This document shows, piece by piece, positions 1 through 11,788 of a DNA stretch of 64,000 bases; positions within the stretch are counted from its first letter, which is position 1; every line of letters begins with the position of its first letter. Below the pieces are notes generated by a model. That model saw nothing but the letters and a program-made list of their open reading frames with translations. It was not told where the DNA came from and made no database searches. Made by a program: the position numbers and the translations under genes. The DNA comes from Tetrapyrgos nigripes (lineage: Eukaryota > Basidiomycota > Agaricomycetes > Agaricales > Campanellaceae): contig JAACJM010000005.1 of the NCBI GenBank assembly GCA_013368315.1, positions 186,001 through 250,000 of the forward strand. The letters are read 5' to 3'.

Positions 1-2
1 GG

Positions 3-1841
3 TGGTTGGTCGATAAGGAGAAAGAAAAGGAGGAGAAAGAGAAAGAGAAAGAGAAAGAGAGAGGTTCTGGGATGAAAGTAGAGGATGGTCATGGTGAAGG
101 CGAAGGGAGACGTGCTGGTAAAGGAGCAGATAATGCACACGCCAATGAAGAGATCCAATCTTTACGAGACGAGATTATGGAGCTTCAAGGACGTATAACG
201 GAGCTTGGGAGAGAGATGGCGCGGATGGCTGTCGAGCCCACGAGGCTGTCGCACCCTAAGCAACCAAGAGGGATGAGTGGAGACTCGTACGATTCTCTAG
301 ACAGAGACAGTATAGGCACCCGTCCTTCCTACGAGTTGATAAACGGAAGGCGAGAGACGAGTCATGCAGCTATCATCGAGGGACTGGATGAGCCTACTCA
401 TCAGAGTGAACCAGCGGAAACCAAGCCTGAGGCTGAAGCTTCTCCTGAAAACTCGTCCCCAATGGACGAGACAAACGCTACTTCTATGCTGCCTTCCCAA
501 CCCTCATACCCTTCCACCATGCGTTCTCCAACTGGTTTATCGCGTATACCCTCCCTCGGTGCAGGGAACAGCACCTCTCCTCCCATGGCTCGGGTATCTA
601 GGCAGAGCACAGGTAGTCGTTTGCCATACCCTACAGGCGATTACACCTCTGGTGATCCCAACGGTATGGGTAGTGGCATAAGTGGATTAAACTCCATCAT
701 GGCCTCAGGGAGCTTCTCACCAGGCAACTCTCCTCCTAGTTCTGTTAGCAAGACAAGCAAGGGCAGACCAATGTCCACGTCGTATTCTGTGGCGTCTTTG
801 GGCACCGTGTCAGGTTTTGGGTCTATACCTGGATTGTCGAATGCGACTAATGGTGTTAATGCCAACAACAGTCCAGCGTCTGCTACCCCGGCTGCCACTG
901 CTACGACCAACGACTCTCCCTCCGCCACCGCTGCTGGTGCTAAAGGATCCAGGAATCTTCCTCTTCCTCCCTCTAACTCCAACCTTTCTAACTCAAGCAG
1001 CACAAGCACAAGCAGAGGCCCGAGACAACAAAGTGATAGCCCTAGTCCGGCACCCGGGACCACCAAAGAGCGAAAACGATATACCGTCGCTCTAGGAGGT
1101 CCCTTGACCGCCCCAGACGACTGGGACAACCAGCAGCATGCGAAACGGGAACGAGAGGCCATCGCCGCCGACGGCAGTATTGGAAGAGCTTTCTTCTCCG
1201 CATCACCCTCCTCTATAGGCCCTACCGGTAGCTCCAACGAATCAGACGGCGCCAACGGGGACGATGACGACGACGACGAAGATGATGAAGATGACGAATT
1301 CGCCGAGGAGACGATTGGTAAATCGGCTTCTGCTCGTATTATAGCAGGAGGTAAACTTTCTCGGTCAAATGCGATCAAGGATAGAAGTGATTCGACTAGT
1401 CCGAAATCTTCTGTAACGTCGAGATCTCTGCCTTCGTCTCCTTCCACTCGGGACCGTGTTCGTCCGCACTCGACTATTGGACACTCGACTACTGGTGGAG
1501 CTGTGTTAGGATCTTCGCTGACTTCGTCCATGTCTTTCCCCGTGGGAGACTATCGAGCTGCTTCATCGACTTCGCCTTCTCCTGGCCAAGGCTCCAGATC
1601 TAGAGGGCACATGCCGAAAGCTCAGTCTATCTCTGTAGCTCCTCTGAGGCCAAGATCAAGGACACAGTCCTCTCAGTCGTTGACGGACGACGGTGGTGGA
1701 CCGAAGACTGGCAAGTTTGTTGACCCACTTATCCTGCGTAAACAGGAACAAGAAGCGAGACCCAAAATCGCGATGCCTAAACCTGTTGGGAAGGTGCCTA
1801 TTGGACAGCTGGTTGCGTTCTTTGATGGGGACAGGAAGTGA
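3..1841 (+). CDS. Ser/Pro-rich coiled-coil protein, 5'-truncated by window edge
   Basis: The frame is open from the left edge, so the N-terminus lies outside the window; the stop TGA is at 1839-1841. About 612 residues are visible in one uninterrupted exon. They start with a Lys/Glu repeat (about residues 3-20). A heptad-like stretch EEIQSLRDEIMELQGRITEL follows near residue 50 and could form a short coiled coil. Then come about 350 residues of Ser/Thr/Pro/Gly low complexity, an acidic Asp/Glu run encoded at about 1260-1310, more Ser-rich sequence, and a conserved-looking C-terminal end PVGKVPIGQLVAFFDGDRK. No enzymatic domain, signal peptide or membrane segment is visible. The composition suits a cytoskeletal, polarity or scaffold protein, but that is inference and I do not recognise the family. 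It is convergent with the next gene. Confidence 0.75.
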   Translation, partial: WLVDKEKEKEEKEKEKEKERGSGMKVEDGHGEGEGRRAGKGADNAHANEEIQSLRDEIMELQGRITELGREMARMAVEPTRLSHPKQPRGMSGDSYDSLDRDSIGTRPSYELINGRRETSHAAIIEGLDEPTHQSEPAETKPEAEASPENSSPMDETNATSMLPSQPSYPSTMRSPTGLSRIPSLGAGNSTSPPMARVSRQSTGSRLPYPTGDYTSGDPNGMGSGISGLNSIMASGSFSPGNSPPSSVSKTSKGRPMSTSYSVASLGTVSGFGSIPGLSNATNGVNANNSPASATPAATATTNDSPSATAAGAKGSRNLPLPPSNSNLSNSSSTSTSRGPRQQSDSPSPAPGTTKERKRYTVALGGPLTAPDDWDNQQHAKREREAIAADGSIGRAFFSASPSSIGPTGSSNESDGANGDDDDDDEDDEDDEFAEETIGKSASARIIAGGKLSRSNAIKDRSDSTSPKSSVTSRSLPSSPSTRDRVRPHSTIGHSTTGGAVLGSSLTSSMSFPVGDYRAASSTSPSPGQGSRSRGHMPKAQSISVAPLRPRSRTQSSQSLTDDGGGPKTGKFVDPLILRKQEQEARPKIAMPKPVGKVPIGQLVAFFDGDRK

Positions 1842-2471
1842 ACTTTAGGTGGTCAGTTTTTTACTTTTTTCTTCTTGGACGTCGAGGAAGTGTATGTTTT
1901 GGTTGGTTTCTTGCTTGTCTGTCTGTGTTAACGAAGTTGTACACCATATTGCTTGCTTTCTTGTCTATCTACTGAGTGGTTTGTTTATTCCTCATGTTCA
2001 TGTCCATAAACCGGACTCTAGTACATACCTACACTGTGCTTTCCTCTCCCCTTCGTTCATATATCCTCCTGTTACCCCTCTGCTGGTGCTATTTTCCGAA
2101 CATACTCACTCCTCATTTCCTGTTACTAGCTCACCAAGCCCTCTATTGCCCCCCTGCTACTACTTGTTTATCGCTCCACAAGTTTTCTTGTTAATGCCCT
2201 TACTTACGTCCCACCGTTACGCTGTCATGCATGTCATGCTGTTATGCCATTACGACCACACCTACATATACAGACTCTCATCTAACTACCGCATTTATCA
2301 TTCACATTTTCCAAACAAATATAGCTGTACTAACAACATATACTTGTGCACTGTCTCAGGTCCTCCTCAAATGGTATCCGTGTGCAGGAGTCACAGAACC
2401 TCGCGGACGCTCGCCTTCTGCCAAACGCATTTGGAACACTATGCAACACAATCGCAATTACCCCAACTTAC
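1842..2471. other. Intergenic/3' UTR between convergent genes
   Basis: T- and C-rich sequence after the stop of the first gene, with no convincing coding signal. An open frame runs through it (1849-2652 +), but its composition (many Cys, Tyr, His and Ser from pyrimidine-rich DNA) looks non-coding. It most likely holds the 3' ends of the two convergent transcripts. Confidence 0.5.
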
Positions 2472-3654
2472 TCAACGCGCTAATGCACTCGGTGGCTGTA
2501 CCGGTACCGCTTCTCGTTCTTCGACCCTCGCGACCTCAGGATTGGAATCATCCACCTGTGTATCAATCTCAAGGCACAGTGTAGATCCCAATGAACGAAT
2601 GTCAGGAGAGGGACTACGAAAGGCCTCTGATACGAGGACATCGTCGATGTGAAGACACCCAGGTGCTAATGATTCAACAGATGGAACTGGATCAGGATCA
2701 GAATCAGAAGGCTCAGCAGTTCGCGGGGCAACGTCTCTTGTTTTCGTCGACATCCAGACGAGCTGGGAGTCATTGTTGATCTTCTCAAAGCCCTCCCTTA
2801 TGACATTCAGCAGCTTCAGAGTCTCTTGAGCTGTGAGTAATGGTAGACTTGAGTCATCGGGACTCGGACGTCGTGGCGGACCTGAGACGATTGCAAATTT
2901 GAGAACCGTGGATACTCAGCTGGGCTGTAGCTCACCGTCATGATGATTTTGTACTGATGAGGCTGGCAGAATGTCCTCTGGTAGCTTGTCCACAACAGAC
3001 AAGTGCGGCTCTGGTAAGATTTTTTCGCACAGTGGTGATCTTTCATCGTGGAGAGAAACAGTTGCAAGGGGTACTACGTTGATCAATGGACATTCCTCTG
3101 TCAGTAAGCCTCTGATCACCATGCAATTGGACGTACTACGCACTGGTATGATTAATATTACGATATTTGGATGGCATTCTGGTAGCTGTAGCACAAGGAT
3201 CGGAGTGGTGAAATTGATGAAGTTGAGCGGAAATAGGTTGTGAATGGGATACAGCGCCTGGTTCAGTGCCCCTTGGGCCATAGAAGCGTGCATCTTGAAA
3301 ACCACCCTGCCTTTCCATAACGATTCGCAAAATTTTGTAGTCGAAGATTTTTCGATGGTTGATGTAGTGCTCCTTCCATGAGTGCCATGAGTGTCCAGTT
3401 TTATCCGCATACTACAGAGGCACACACGATTCAGTGTGCATGAATAATGAACAGCATGAACGCACCTCTTGAACAAACGTTCTGAACGAATTGTCTGAAA
3501 CGTCAATGACACCTGTATACTTGTTTCGACAACGTCGATACTTGATGTTGTCAGCCATGAATGTCACTAGCTCTGTCTCTTCTTCTGGCGTGAATATTTC
3601 TGGTGAGAGCCTGAACGCAAAGATGGAGGGCTCGACGTGCGCGTGCGTTGGCAT
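2472..3654 (-). CDS. Rap1-type Myb domain protein
   Basis: Four exons read in phase with GT-AG junctions: 3654-3466, 3411-3144, 3097-2936 and 2830-2472, giving about 325 aa. Residues about 18-90 resemble the Myb domain of Rap1/TERF2IP telomere proteins: FTPEEETELVTFMADNI opens the first helix, and HSWHSWKEHYINHRKIF matches the third-helix pattern (His-Ser/Thr-Trp-x-Ser-x-Lys/Arg-x-Arg/His-Tyr). The middle is unremarkable. The C-terminal 90 residues are acidic and Ser/Pro-rich (EPSDSDPDPVPSVESLAP). No BRCT domain or C-terminal Rap1 protein-interaction domain could be recognised. By family it may bind DNA or chromatin in the nucleus; telomere function is not shown. The frame closes exactly over all four exons (978 nt including stop), which supports the model. 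The 105-nt third intron is the weakest element. Confidence 0.5.
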
Positions 3655-4950
3655 GATGGTTGAGAAAGCGAAAGGCAACTCAAAATCCGTTCGAAATCAA
3701 TTCGGAGACAGCACTTGTGGCTACGACATGGTCTTTTTTTTTAGATGTTTCCAAGCAGGCTGGGAACTTCTCAAATCAATTTCGATCTTCTAGCCCTGTC
3801 ACAAATGTGAAGATCAAAAGGGAGGGAATGGAGAAGTGTGAACGAGAAGAGTGGCACTGAAAGATGATCGAAGCAAGTTCTGAAACTGTTCGGACTTTGT
3901 ACACCGTTAATGGCAACTCCTTGTGCTCTTGAAGATTTGCCTGAAAACGTTCGTGAACCTAGTCAGAAAGGTAAGATCCCAAGCAAAAGCTAAGGGAAAC
4001 TACATCTACGCCAAAGTACATCTCTATACATAAAGTACTTGAAAATCCGCGCCAAGGACAGAAGCTCGAACTAATGCCCGCGATCGTCCAGTCATATCCA
4101 CGATGAGTCCCTTTCGGAGGCTGCATGCGGTCATTGATATCACCTACTCGAATGTCCTCAAATTAGGCTTTCGACGATCGTCTGATACAGCTCCGACGGT
4201 ACAGCAACTAACAGCGAAAGAGGAGAAGAATCAGCACAAACGATGAGCTCGGTGACAAAAGCGACTAGTACCCTTCTCCATTCCAGTGACCCCCATTGGC
4301 GTGCTTGCAATTGTCGCTACCAGAGCCCAGTGTCACTTTCGCCTTATCACGCTTGTCCTGTCAAATTCGCCAGTCATAACAAAGTAGTAGGTAGAGCCTG
4401 ACATAGACTCGAGTCAGTCACTTCTGCAAGGTTTGATGAAGGTTGATCAAACCGCTTCGCGAAAGACACTTTTGATCGACTGTCATCAAAGTGTTACACA
4501 GTGCGACTCGGAGTGGTTCGAGTCTAAGCCTGACATGACCTCACCACTCGGAGGTAGAGGCGTCTTCAGGATGAGATTGGAATATATCCCTGTCCGCGCT
4601 ACTCTGCTTTCAGAGTGGTCTGGCGTCGAGGTCATTTATTGCATTGGAGCTACTTGTGAAGGACGCGTTTGCAAGATGATGATCAAGAAAGGATAATACG
4701 TCACGTGATCGTCCTTTTCATTGAAAGACGCGTCCAATGTTCGCGTCGCGCGCAAGTCGCGCGTCGAGTTACTTCATTATTTGCTTCTTTACATATATAT
4801 CTACCTAAACTAAAACTACATGCTTGCTATGCTGACGACGATAATGATACTGTTCCAATGCAAATTGAGACAACCGAATGGCCCTTGGGGAGAATGACAA
4901 AACTTTGATGTACAATGACTTTGAGCTTTAAAGACACGCGCATAGTCACC
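3655..4950. other. Intergenic region
   Basis: About 1.3 kb with only short, unconvincing frames. The right end (4720-4950) is the downstream flank of the lectin gene. The rest probably holds the promoter of the Rap1-Myb-like gene. No tRNA, repeat array or coding exon was recognised. Confidence 0.4.
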
Positions 4951-5677
4951 TTAAGCAGGGACGAAGTTCCAGCACTGGTGCTTGCCCTATAGGAACGCGT
5001 GGTGAGTAAGACGCGATTAGGAAAATTGGACAAACTTGCCTCCCACTTGCCCCAGAGGGTAATCGCAGTGCCGGCAGTGGCATTGCCGTGGTCAGACAAG
5101 TCCCAGTTGAGACCAGGAGCTGGAGCATCCGGGACGAAGACCCTGTTGATAATGACACGCGCATATACAGTAGTCAGTACTAGATGATGAAAGACAAGGG
5201 TGCAACACTCACCTGTAAGATCCATCTTGCTGTTCATCAGGCCAAATATCCCAGCCACAAGGGTCCTCCTGAGCGACGAGAGGAGTACCATCCTTAGAAG
5301 AGCCGTTGAATCCAATGTACTGGTTCTGGTTGGACATGACGCGGAAGATCCATTTGCCTTTGTCGTTTTTCTCGAGACGGAACTGTAGGATAAAGGCGAG
5401 TTGGATATCAGTGAGCAGAACAGAAGCAACAAGGGCGGCACCATCGATGGCAGAGGCCGGCGACGAGACACGTACCTTCTGGTTGTCACCGTTCTTGTCG
5501 GTGTAGCCGGAGACTGAAGGCAATGAGGAGAGACGAGACGTGTAAGCTCAACGTGAACGTTCATCGACTACGTAGGAGAGAATACGTACCAGTCATATTG
5601 TCCATGCCAGAGACGTCGACGATGGTGCCGGTTTTGGCGTTGACGATCTTGTAGGTTTGACCCTCTTGAAGAGACAT
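4951..5677 (-). CDS. Ricin-B-type (beta-trefoil) lectin
   Basis: Five exons, 5677-5590, 5513-5476, 5382-5213, 5142-5040 and 4986-4951, join in phase to 144 aa, the size of single-domain mushroom R-type lectins. Recognisable segments are EGQTYKIVNAKTGTIVDVSG near the N-terminus, NQYIGFNGSSKDGTPLV, and CGWDIWPDEQQDGSYR followed by the last beta-trefoil repeat with NWDLSDHGNATAGTAITLWG. There is no signal peptide, so it is probably cytosolic, as is usual for this family. Relatives bind glycans and act in defence against animals feeding on the fungus; the ligand of this one cannot be read from sequence. The last intron (5039-4987, 53 nt) starts with GCAAGT, a GC-AG intron; it is needed to reach the final 11 residues GKHQCWNFVPA. 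The start ATG is the first in frame with the first exon. Confidence 0.9.
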
Positions 5678-6051
5678 TGTTGTCTGCAAGGGCGGGTTAG
5701 CGTGAGACGGGCAACAGAGGAGATGGAGGGAAGGAGGAGACGTACAAGAGATGGTAGTGGTAAGAGTGAAAGAGTGGTTTTGAGACTCCGACTCTAGAGA
5801 TGTGGGCTTTCATAGGTCCAAGAGCTAATTAGAAGCTTCCCCGGACGTCATCGATTCACCCGGGCCACTGTCACCCCAGAAGCGCGATCGTCTCCGTTCC
5901 TCCGCCGAGGATGTGTCCATTCTTATATGCTACGCAGCGCACAGCGTCGACGATGTTTTGTGTCTTTCCATGTGACATGTACAATACATAATCCTTTTCC
6001 AATCCAAAAGCCTTCACGTCCGAGTCCCTTCACCGTCCTTCGGCTTGGCCT
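5678..6051. other. Lectin promoter region / short intergenic
   Basis: About 370 nt upstream of the lectin start and downstream of the small hypothetical gene. It must hold the lectin promoter and the 3' end of the next transcript. No specific element is called. Confidence 0.35.
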
Positions 6052-6554
6052 TCAAGTTTGGCGGCCGGTACCAGCTTCAGTGAGCTCCTTCAACTCACGC
6101 AGCACCCTATCCCGCTTCCTCTTCCTACTAGCAATCACTTCATCATCAGTTACAGACGCCTGGCCTGGACAACATTCTTTCAACCTGTACATAATCTTGA
6201 GCTGAGTGTCGAGAGAGTTGACAGATGCTTGGAGTTGGGTAATACGCTCCTCCTGCTCCTCCCGGGCTTCCTACAGATATCGGCAGTTAAAAGGATTTGG
6301 TGTAAGCGTGAAGTTAGTCACAGGAGGACTTGGAACTGACTCGATCTCGGTAGTTCGCGCCACAATACGGCATTTCGTCGCATTGGTTTTCTGAGACTGC
6401 TCGTCGTTGATTGTGTGGCATCGGCAGTGGATGTAGCATCGTCATCCTGGACCATGGTAGACGCCCGAGCATCGTTGGTGGGATCAGAAGAATTTTCCTG
6501 AGGCATGCTGGGGCTAATTGAATCATCGCTGCTTTTATGCGATTCCTGAGGCAA
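6052..6554 (-). CDS. Small coiled-coil hypothetical protein
   Basis: I do not recognise the family. Exon 1 (from about 6554) encodes an acidic, Ser/Thr-rich stretch (SSDPTNDARASTMVQDDD) ending near LRKPMRRNA. Exon 2 (6270-6052) encodes EAREEQEERITQLQASVNSL, a heptad-like helix, then a basic patch ASRKRKRDRVLRELKEL and a stop. The acceptor CTGTAG before GAA is clear. The donor is not: GTATTG at 6368 keeps the frame of the protein-like exon 1, whereas GTCAGT at 6340 would need a different upstream frame. The acid-basic-helix layout recalls small leucine-zipper-like proteins, but the spacing of basic residues does not fit a bZIP. Start and donor are uncertain. Confidence 0.35.
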
Positions 6555-6818
6555 GCCTTTGTTTGGAAAAAGACAAAAAGGAAGGCAAGGCTCGCATAGG
6601 TTTCGCTTGTTTCCAAGACGATTTGATGTCGTAGACCAAAGGAAGGTTGAAGTCTAGAGCCCTTGGACCTTCAGATTCCTGCAACGGCTTGAGGGAGGAG
6701 ACCCATTCTCCCTTTAACAAAGGGCAACGAAAGACAATTACTGCCAAATCCGTCACCGAAAGGCTGAACAGTGATCAAGAAATACATCAATCGTCATTTG
6801 ACCAAACGTCTGATACAA

Positions 6819-7945
6819 CTAGACAGGAATATGCAGACGATTGACCAGAGCTTCCTGTTCTATTATCTTTTCTTTCCAGTCCTTCTCAACTTCGTCCAAG
6901 TTCCAATTCGCTGACACATATCTGAGAAGAACATAAACCCATCAAAATCTGTGAGCCAAAAGACATCAAAATCGAGACACACCTCCCATTCAACCAATCC
7001 ATCTTCCCACTCGTCAGCCTCAACAACGTCGCAGCGGGAAGCTGAAGCGTATCAACGAGGTGCTGCCTTATCAAATCATAGTCTTTCGACATCTCGGTTA
7101 AGATACCCCCAGGGTGGACACTAAAGGCTTTGACATTGTGTTGCTCGGCTTTGACGAATTCAACGAAACGATTGAGAGCGTGTTTAGAGAGAGGATACGC
7201 TGAGGCAAAGGGTAGCCGCATTTGAGCTCCAATGGAACTGACGGCGATGAAATAACCCGACGTGGTGGAGAGGTGAGGGAGGCTGAAGCTGCAAGTGGAA
7301 GAAATGCGTCAATATGTATGCGTAGAAACGAAAGCAGTGTGCATAAGAAGGAAAGGAAACGCACTGAGCAGCATTGTAAACCCCACGTATATTCACTTCA
7401 ATAGTTTTCCACCAATTATCAGGATCATATTCGGTGAAGGCTAGAGCAAAGCAAATCAGTCAACCATTTTCTTTCCATAAGCCCGAGAGTAACTCACGTT
7501 TCGTATAAATCTCAGCCCTTCCTGCATTTGCAACTACGATATCAATTCTACCAAAATGTTTGGCAGTTCCGTCGATAGCATTTTTCATAGCCTGCGTGTC
7601 ACACACATCGAGTACAAAGGTGATAATTTCGGCTTTGGGAGCTTTGGATAGAATGGACTCTTTGACCTCTTGTAAAGCATCTTCTGAACGCGCGAGAAGG
7701 GAAAGTGAGGCACCAGCCTGAGCGTAGAATAATGCAACTTCGGAACCAATTCCACGAGATGCACCGGTGACGAGGGCAACTTTGCCTGCGTAGGTCTGGC
7801 CGTCAAAGTGCGGCTTGGGGTCGATCCCTGGATAGATACTGGGAGGATATAAAGATATATGTCAGCCAGGAACTCGTTCAAAAAGTGTAACGGCGACGTA
7901 CTCGGACACACTGGAGACTGGGAGGTCTTCGGGAGGGGTGGACAT
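6819..7945 (-). CDS. Short-chain dehydrogenase/reductase (SDR), copy 1
   Basis: Five exons (7945-7902, 7838-7498, 7440-7365, 7288-6983, 6921-6819) join to 289 aa, typical of classical SDRs. Seen directly: the cofactor motif TGASRGIG, the NAG motif in VVANAGRAE, catalytic Ser in VSSIGAQ, and the Tyr/Lys pair in SAYPLSKHALNRF, so the Ser-Tyr-Lys triad is complete. After the active site comes VHPGGILTEM, the usual SDR loop. It has no signal peptide or membrane segment and is probably a cytosolic NAD(P)-dependent alcohol/ketone oxidoreductase; the substrate is unknown. It lies head-to-tail with a close paralogue whose exon sizes are identical up to the last exon. The C-terminus (EALVNRLHIPV) is probably the ancestral form. 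Confidence 0.92.
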
Positions 7946-8547
7946 GATGTTTACACTGTTGAGGATACAAGTCGAGTGGAGAATTGTAAGAATCCCAACT
8001 CGACGTCTTTATACGTGCAAATTATGTGGTTTGGTAGTGCTTCAGGTGAGCCGGATGCGTAACCGCGGCCATTCGGAAAGCAACCGAGGGGATATAAGAG
8101 CCAGAAGTGTTTCTGTGCTGCCGCCGGAGTGCTGCCGGAGTGAACCCGAATGAAGCCTTAGTAGGAGATGCAAATCAAATGACAAAGACTTGAAGACAAG
8201 TGGTGTTATTGAAAACTCCGTATTTGAAAAGGATTGGAGACGCTCACTAGACTTCCCGTTCCGATGAACATCGCAAAAGTTGAGCCTTAATGCGAAGACG
8301 TACATTGACAACATTTGGTAATCGGTGACGTCCTGCCAGTGTTTGCGACATGAGAGTCTGAGTCATGAAGATCTTCGCATCCACACACCATCATAATAGC
8401 GGTTTCATAACCCAATGATAGCCTGATTCGTCGTTGGTTCGTCGGCCAATTCTAACACCTCTAGTTGTGGAGAGTCGGTCATCGTGGTTGAGAAGAAAAT
8501 TTGTGTGACGTGACGCTTGCGTACATACTGGCAACAAAAGCTAAGGG
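7946..8547. other. Intergenic between tandem SDR genes
   Basis: About 600 nt that should carry the promoter of SDR copy 1 and the 3' region of copy 2. Two direct copies of the pattern GTGCTGCCG-CCGGAGTG occur near 8116-8140. No gene is seen. Confidence 0.4.
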
Positions 8548-9714
8548 CTATAAACACTTGAAAATCATTGAACGAGTAACCATGGCCCGGGTCCATGAAT
8601 CGTAAATTGCTAAGAAAAATGCACTACTAAACAGGAACGTGCAGACGATTGACCAGAGCATCCTGTTCCACGATCTTTTCTTTCCAAACCCTTCATCCAA
8701 GTTCCAATTCGCCGACACATATCTGAAATATGAACAATAAATCATCAGAATGTGCAGACCAAAAAGACATGAAAACCTCCACAAACCTTCCATTCAGCCA
8801 ATCCATCTTCCCACTCGTCAGCCTCAACAACGTCGCAGCGGGAAGCTGCGGTGAATCAACGAGGAAACGCTGTATCAACTCGTAATCTTTCGTCATCTCA
8901 GTTAAAATACCACCAGGATGCATAGCAAACGCTTTGACATTGGGTTGCTCGGCTTTGATGTATTCAACGAAACGATGAACGGCGAGTTTGGAGAGAGGGT
9001 AGGCTGAGGCAAAGGGTAAACGCACTTGGGCTCCTGTAGAGCCGAGAACGACGAAATAACCGGAGGTGATGGATAGGTGAGGGAGAGCGAAGCTGCCAGC
9101 ATATATTTGAATAAGCACTTTTCATGAAACCAAGAAACGTACTGAGCAGTGTTGTAGACCCCACGTATATTCACTTCGACGGTTTTCCACCAGTTATCTG
9201 GGTCATATTCAGTGAAGGCTAGAGCAAATATTGATCAGTGAACTGGATTGGATTTCACAAGGCCGAAGAACTCACGTTTGGTGTACACTTCAGCCCTTCC
9301 TGCGGCTGCGACTACAATATCGATTTTCCCGAAATGCGTCGCGATTTCGTCGATAGCTTTTTTCATGGCCTGGGACTCGCAGACGTCGACTGCAAAGGTG
9401 ATAATCTGGCATCTTGGAGCTTGGGACAGGATCGATTTTTTGGTCTTGTCCAAGGCATTCTGTGCTCGGGAGAGAAGGGAAAGAGAAGCACCAGCCCAAG
9501 CGTAGAACAAGGCAATCTCGGAGCCTATTCCACGAGATGCACCGGTGACAAAGACAACTTTGCCAGCGTAGATTTGTCCGTCAAAGTATGGCTGAGGATT
9601 GATACCTGGATAGACACTGAAATAACATAGTCAGTCGGAAACTTCTTCACTGCGCCAGACAAAGACGTACTCGGACATGTGGGTGACTGGGAGGTTTTCG
9701 TTAGGAGTAGACAT
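8548..9714 (-). CDS. Short-chain dehydrogenase/reductase (SDR), copy 2, frameshifted C-terminus
   Basis: Tandem paralogue of the neighbouring SDR; its first four exons have exactly the same lengths (44, 341, 76, 306 nt: 9714-9671, 9616-9276, 9218-9143, 9092-8787). It keeps TGASRGIG, GSTGAQ (catalytic Ser) and SAYPLSKLAVHRF, but the Asn of the NAG motif is Ala (VVAAAGRAE). In the last exon (8722-8548) a 7-nt deletion relative to copy 1, just after NWNLDE, shifts the frame. The old C-terminus can still be read in another frame, ending in two stops at 8629-8624. The new frame adds 47 residues with a hydrophobic run MLWSIVCTFLFSSAFFLAIY. The product is about 313 aa and may be membrane-attached or a decaying enzyme. 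Confidence 0.8.
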
Positions 9715-10604
9715 GGCGACTAGTCTGAGTGGAAATTTATCTACATAGGTGGTCCAGCTCAACGGGTTTTATACGGATGTGACTGAATAGACGGTGCGTC
9801 AGTAGGAGTGCTGACAGTACAACGCAACTTAGATCCTTGACTCACCGTAAGTCTGATGTTCTTATCTCTTCAAGTTGGAACACGGCGAATTTGTAACGCC
9901 TTTGCATTCTGAGAAGGCAAGTTGGTATAAAGACACCGAGAAAGTCATCGACATTCGTTGGATATCCGTGGAACCACCATTCCATGGCTAGAGATAAATG
10001 TCTGCAACCGCCTCTTCTTCAGCTCCATGGCATTCTTCTTTCCTTCATAGTATCTGCGAAAGTGCATTAGACAGTTACCCAACTAGCTTCAGCTGGCAGG
10101 AAATAACGTGGGTATTGCTTGCAGTGATTATTGCTTTAAAAGAAGGATGCAGCATTTCCTTTTAAACCAGAATCCAGAGAGAATGACGTATGTTCCAGGA
10201 TATCTATGCACGAAGATATGAAGCTTGGGAAGAGAGAAAGAAACGAAACGAAACTGCACAGCCACCCACAAGGAGTTTTGCGCCAATGGCCATATTTTTT
10301 TACGGTCCATTGTGGGTCCATTAGGGTTATTACCCTGACACCAACATCAAAATATGCCTCTCCATGCCTACGGCATCCTTGCCCGTCTTGTATGCACGAC
10401 CCGATCCCGGAACCTGGCATACCTACCGAGTCAGGTCAAACATTACGCGAAACAAGTAGGCCAGTCTAATTGGCTGAGGATTCCCCAAGACATGCAGAAA
10501 TGTATCATATAGCAGTAAAAGTAAAAATCACATCGTACACATAAACTGCATATAGCTCCTCTTTTCTGAACCCGTCGTGCAAAAGCAGATGCGAGGCGAG
10601 TCGA
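9715..10604. other. Intergenic region
   Basis: About 890 nt upstream of SDR copy 2 and downstream of the ubiquitin-eL40 gene. Only short frames are present. No RNA gene or repeat was recognised. Confidence 0.4.

Positions 10605-11788
<1,184 letters not shown>

Noticed and set aside
641..1531. Long antisense open frame (296 aa) opposite the first gene
   Set aside because: It is rich in Leu/Ser/Val runs that mirror the Ser/Asp-rich repeats of the plus-strand gene. It is a shadow frame with no splice or start support.
1849..2652. Plus-strand open frame of 267 aa after the first gene
   Set aside because: Pyrimidine-rich composition gives a Cys/Tyr/His/Ser string unlike a protein, and the 3' part overlaps the better-supported exon on the other strand.
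4827..5564. Uninterrupted 245-aa minus frame over the lectin
   Set aside because: It reads mostly in the wrong frame and through introns. The spliced five-exon lectin explains the region.
6052..6554. bZIP transcription factor reading of the small coiled-coil gene
   Set aside because: The basic region lies after, not before, the heptads, and the Asn/Arg spacing of bZIP proteins is not met.
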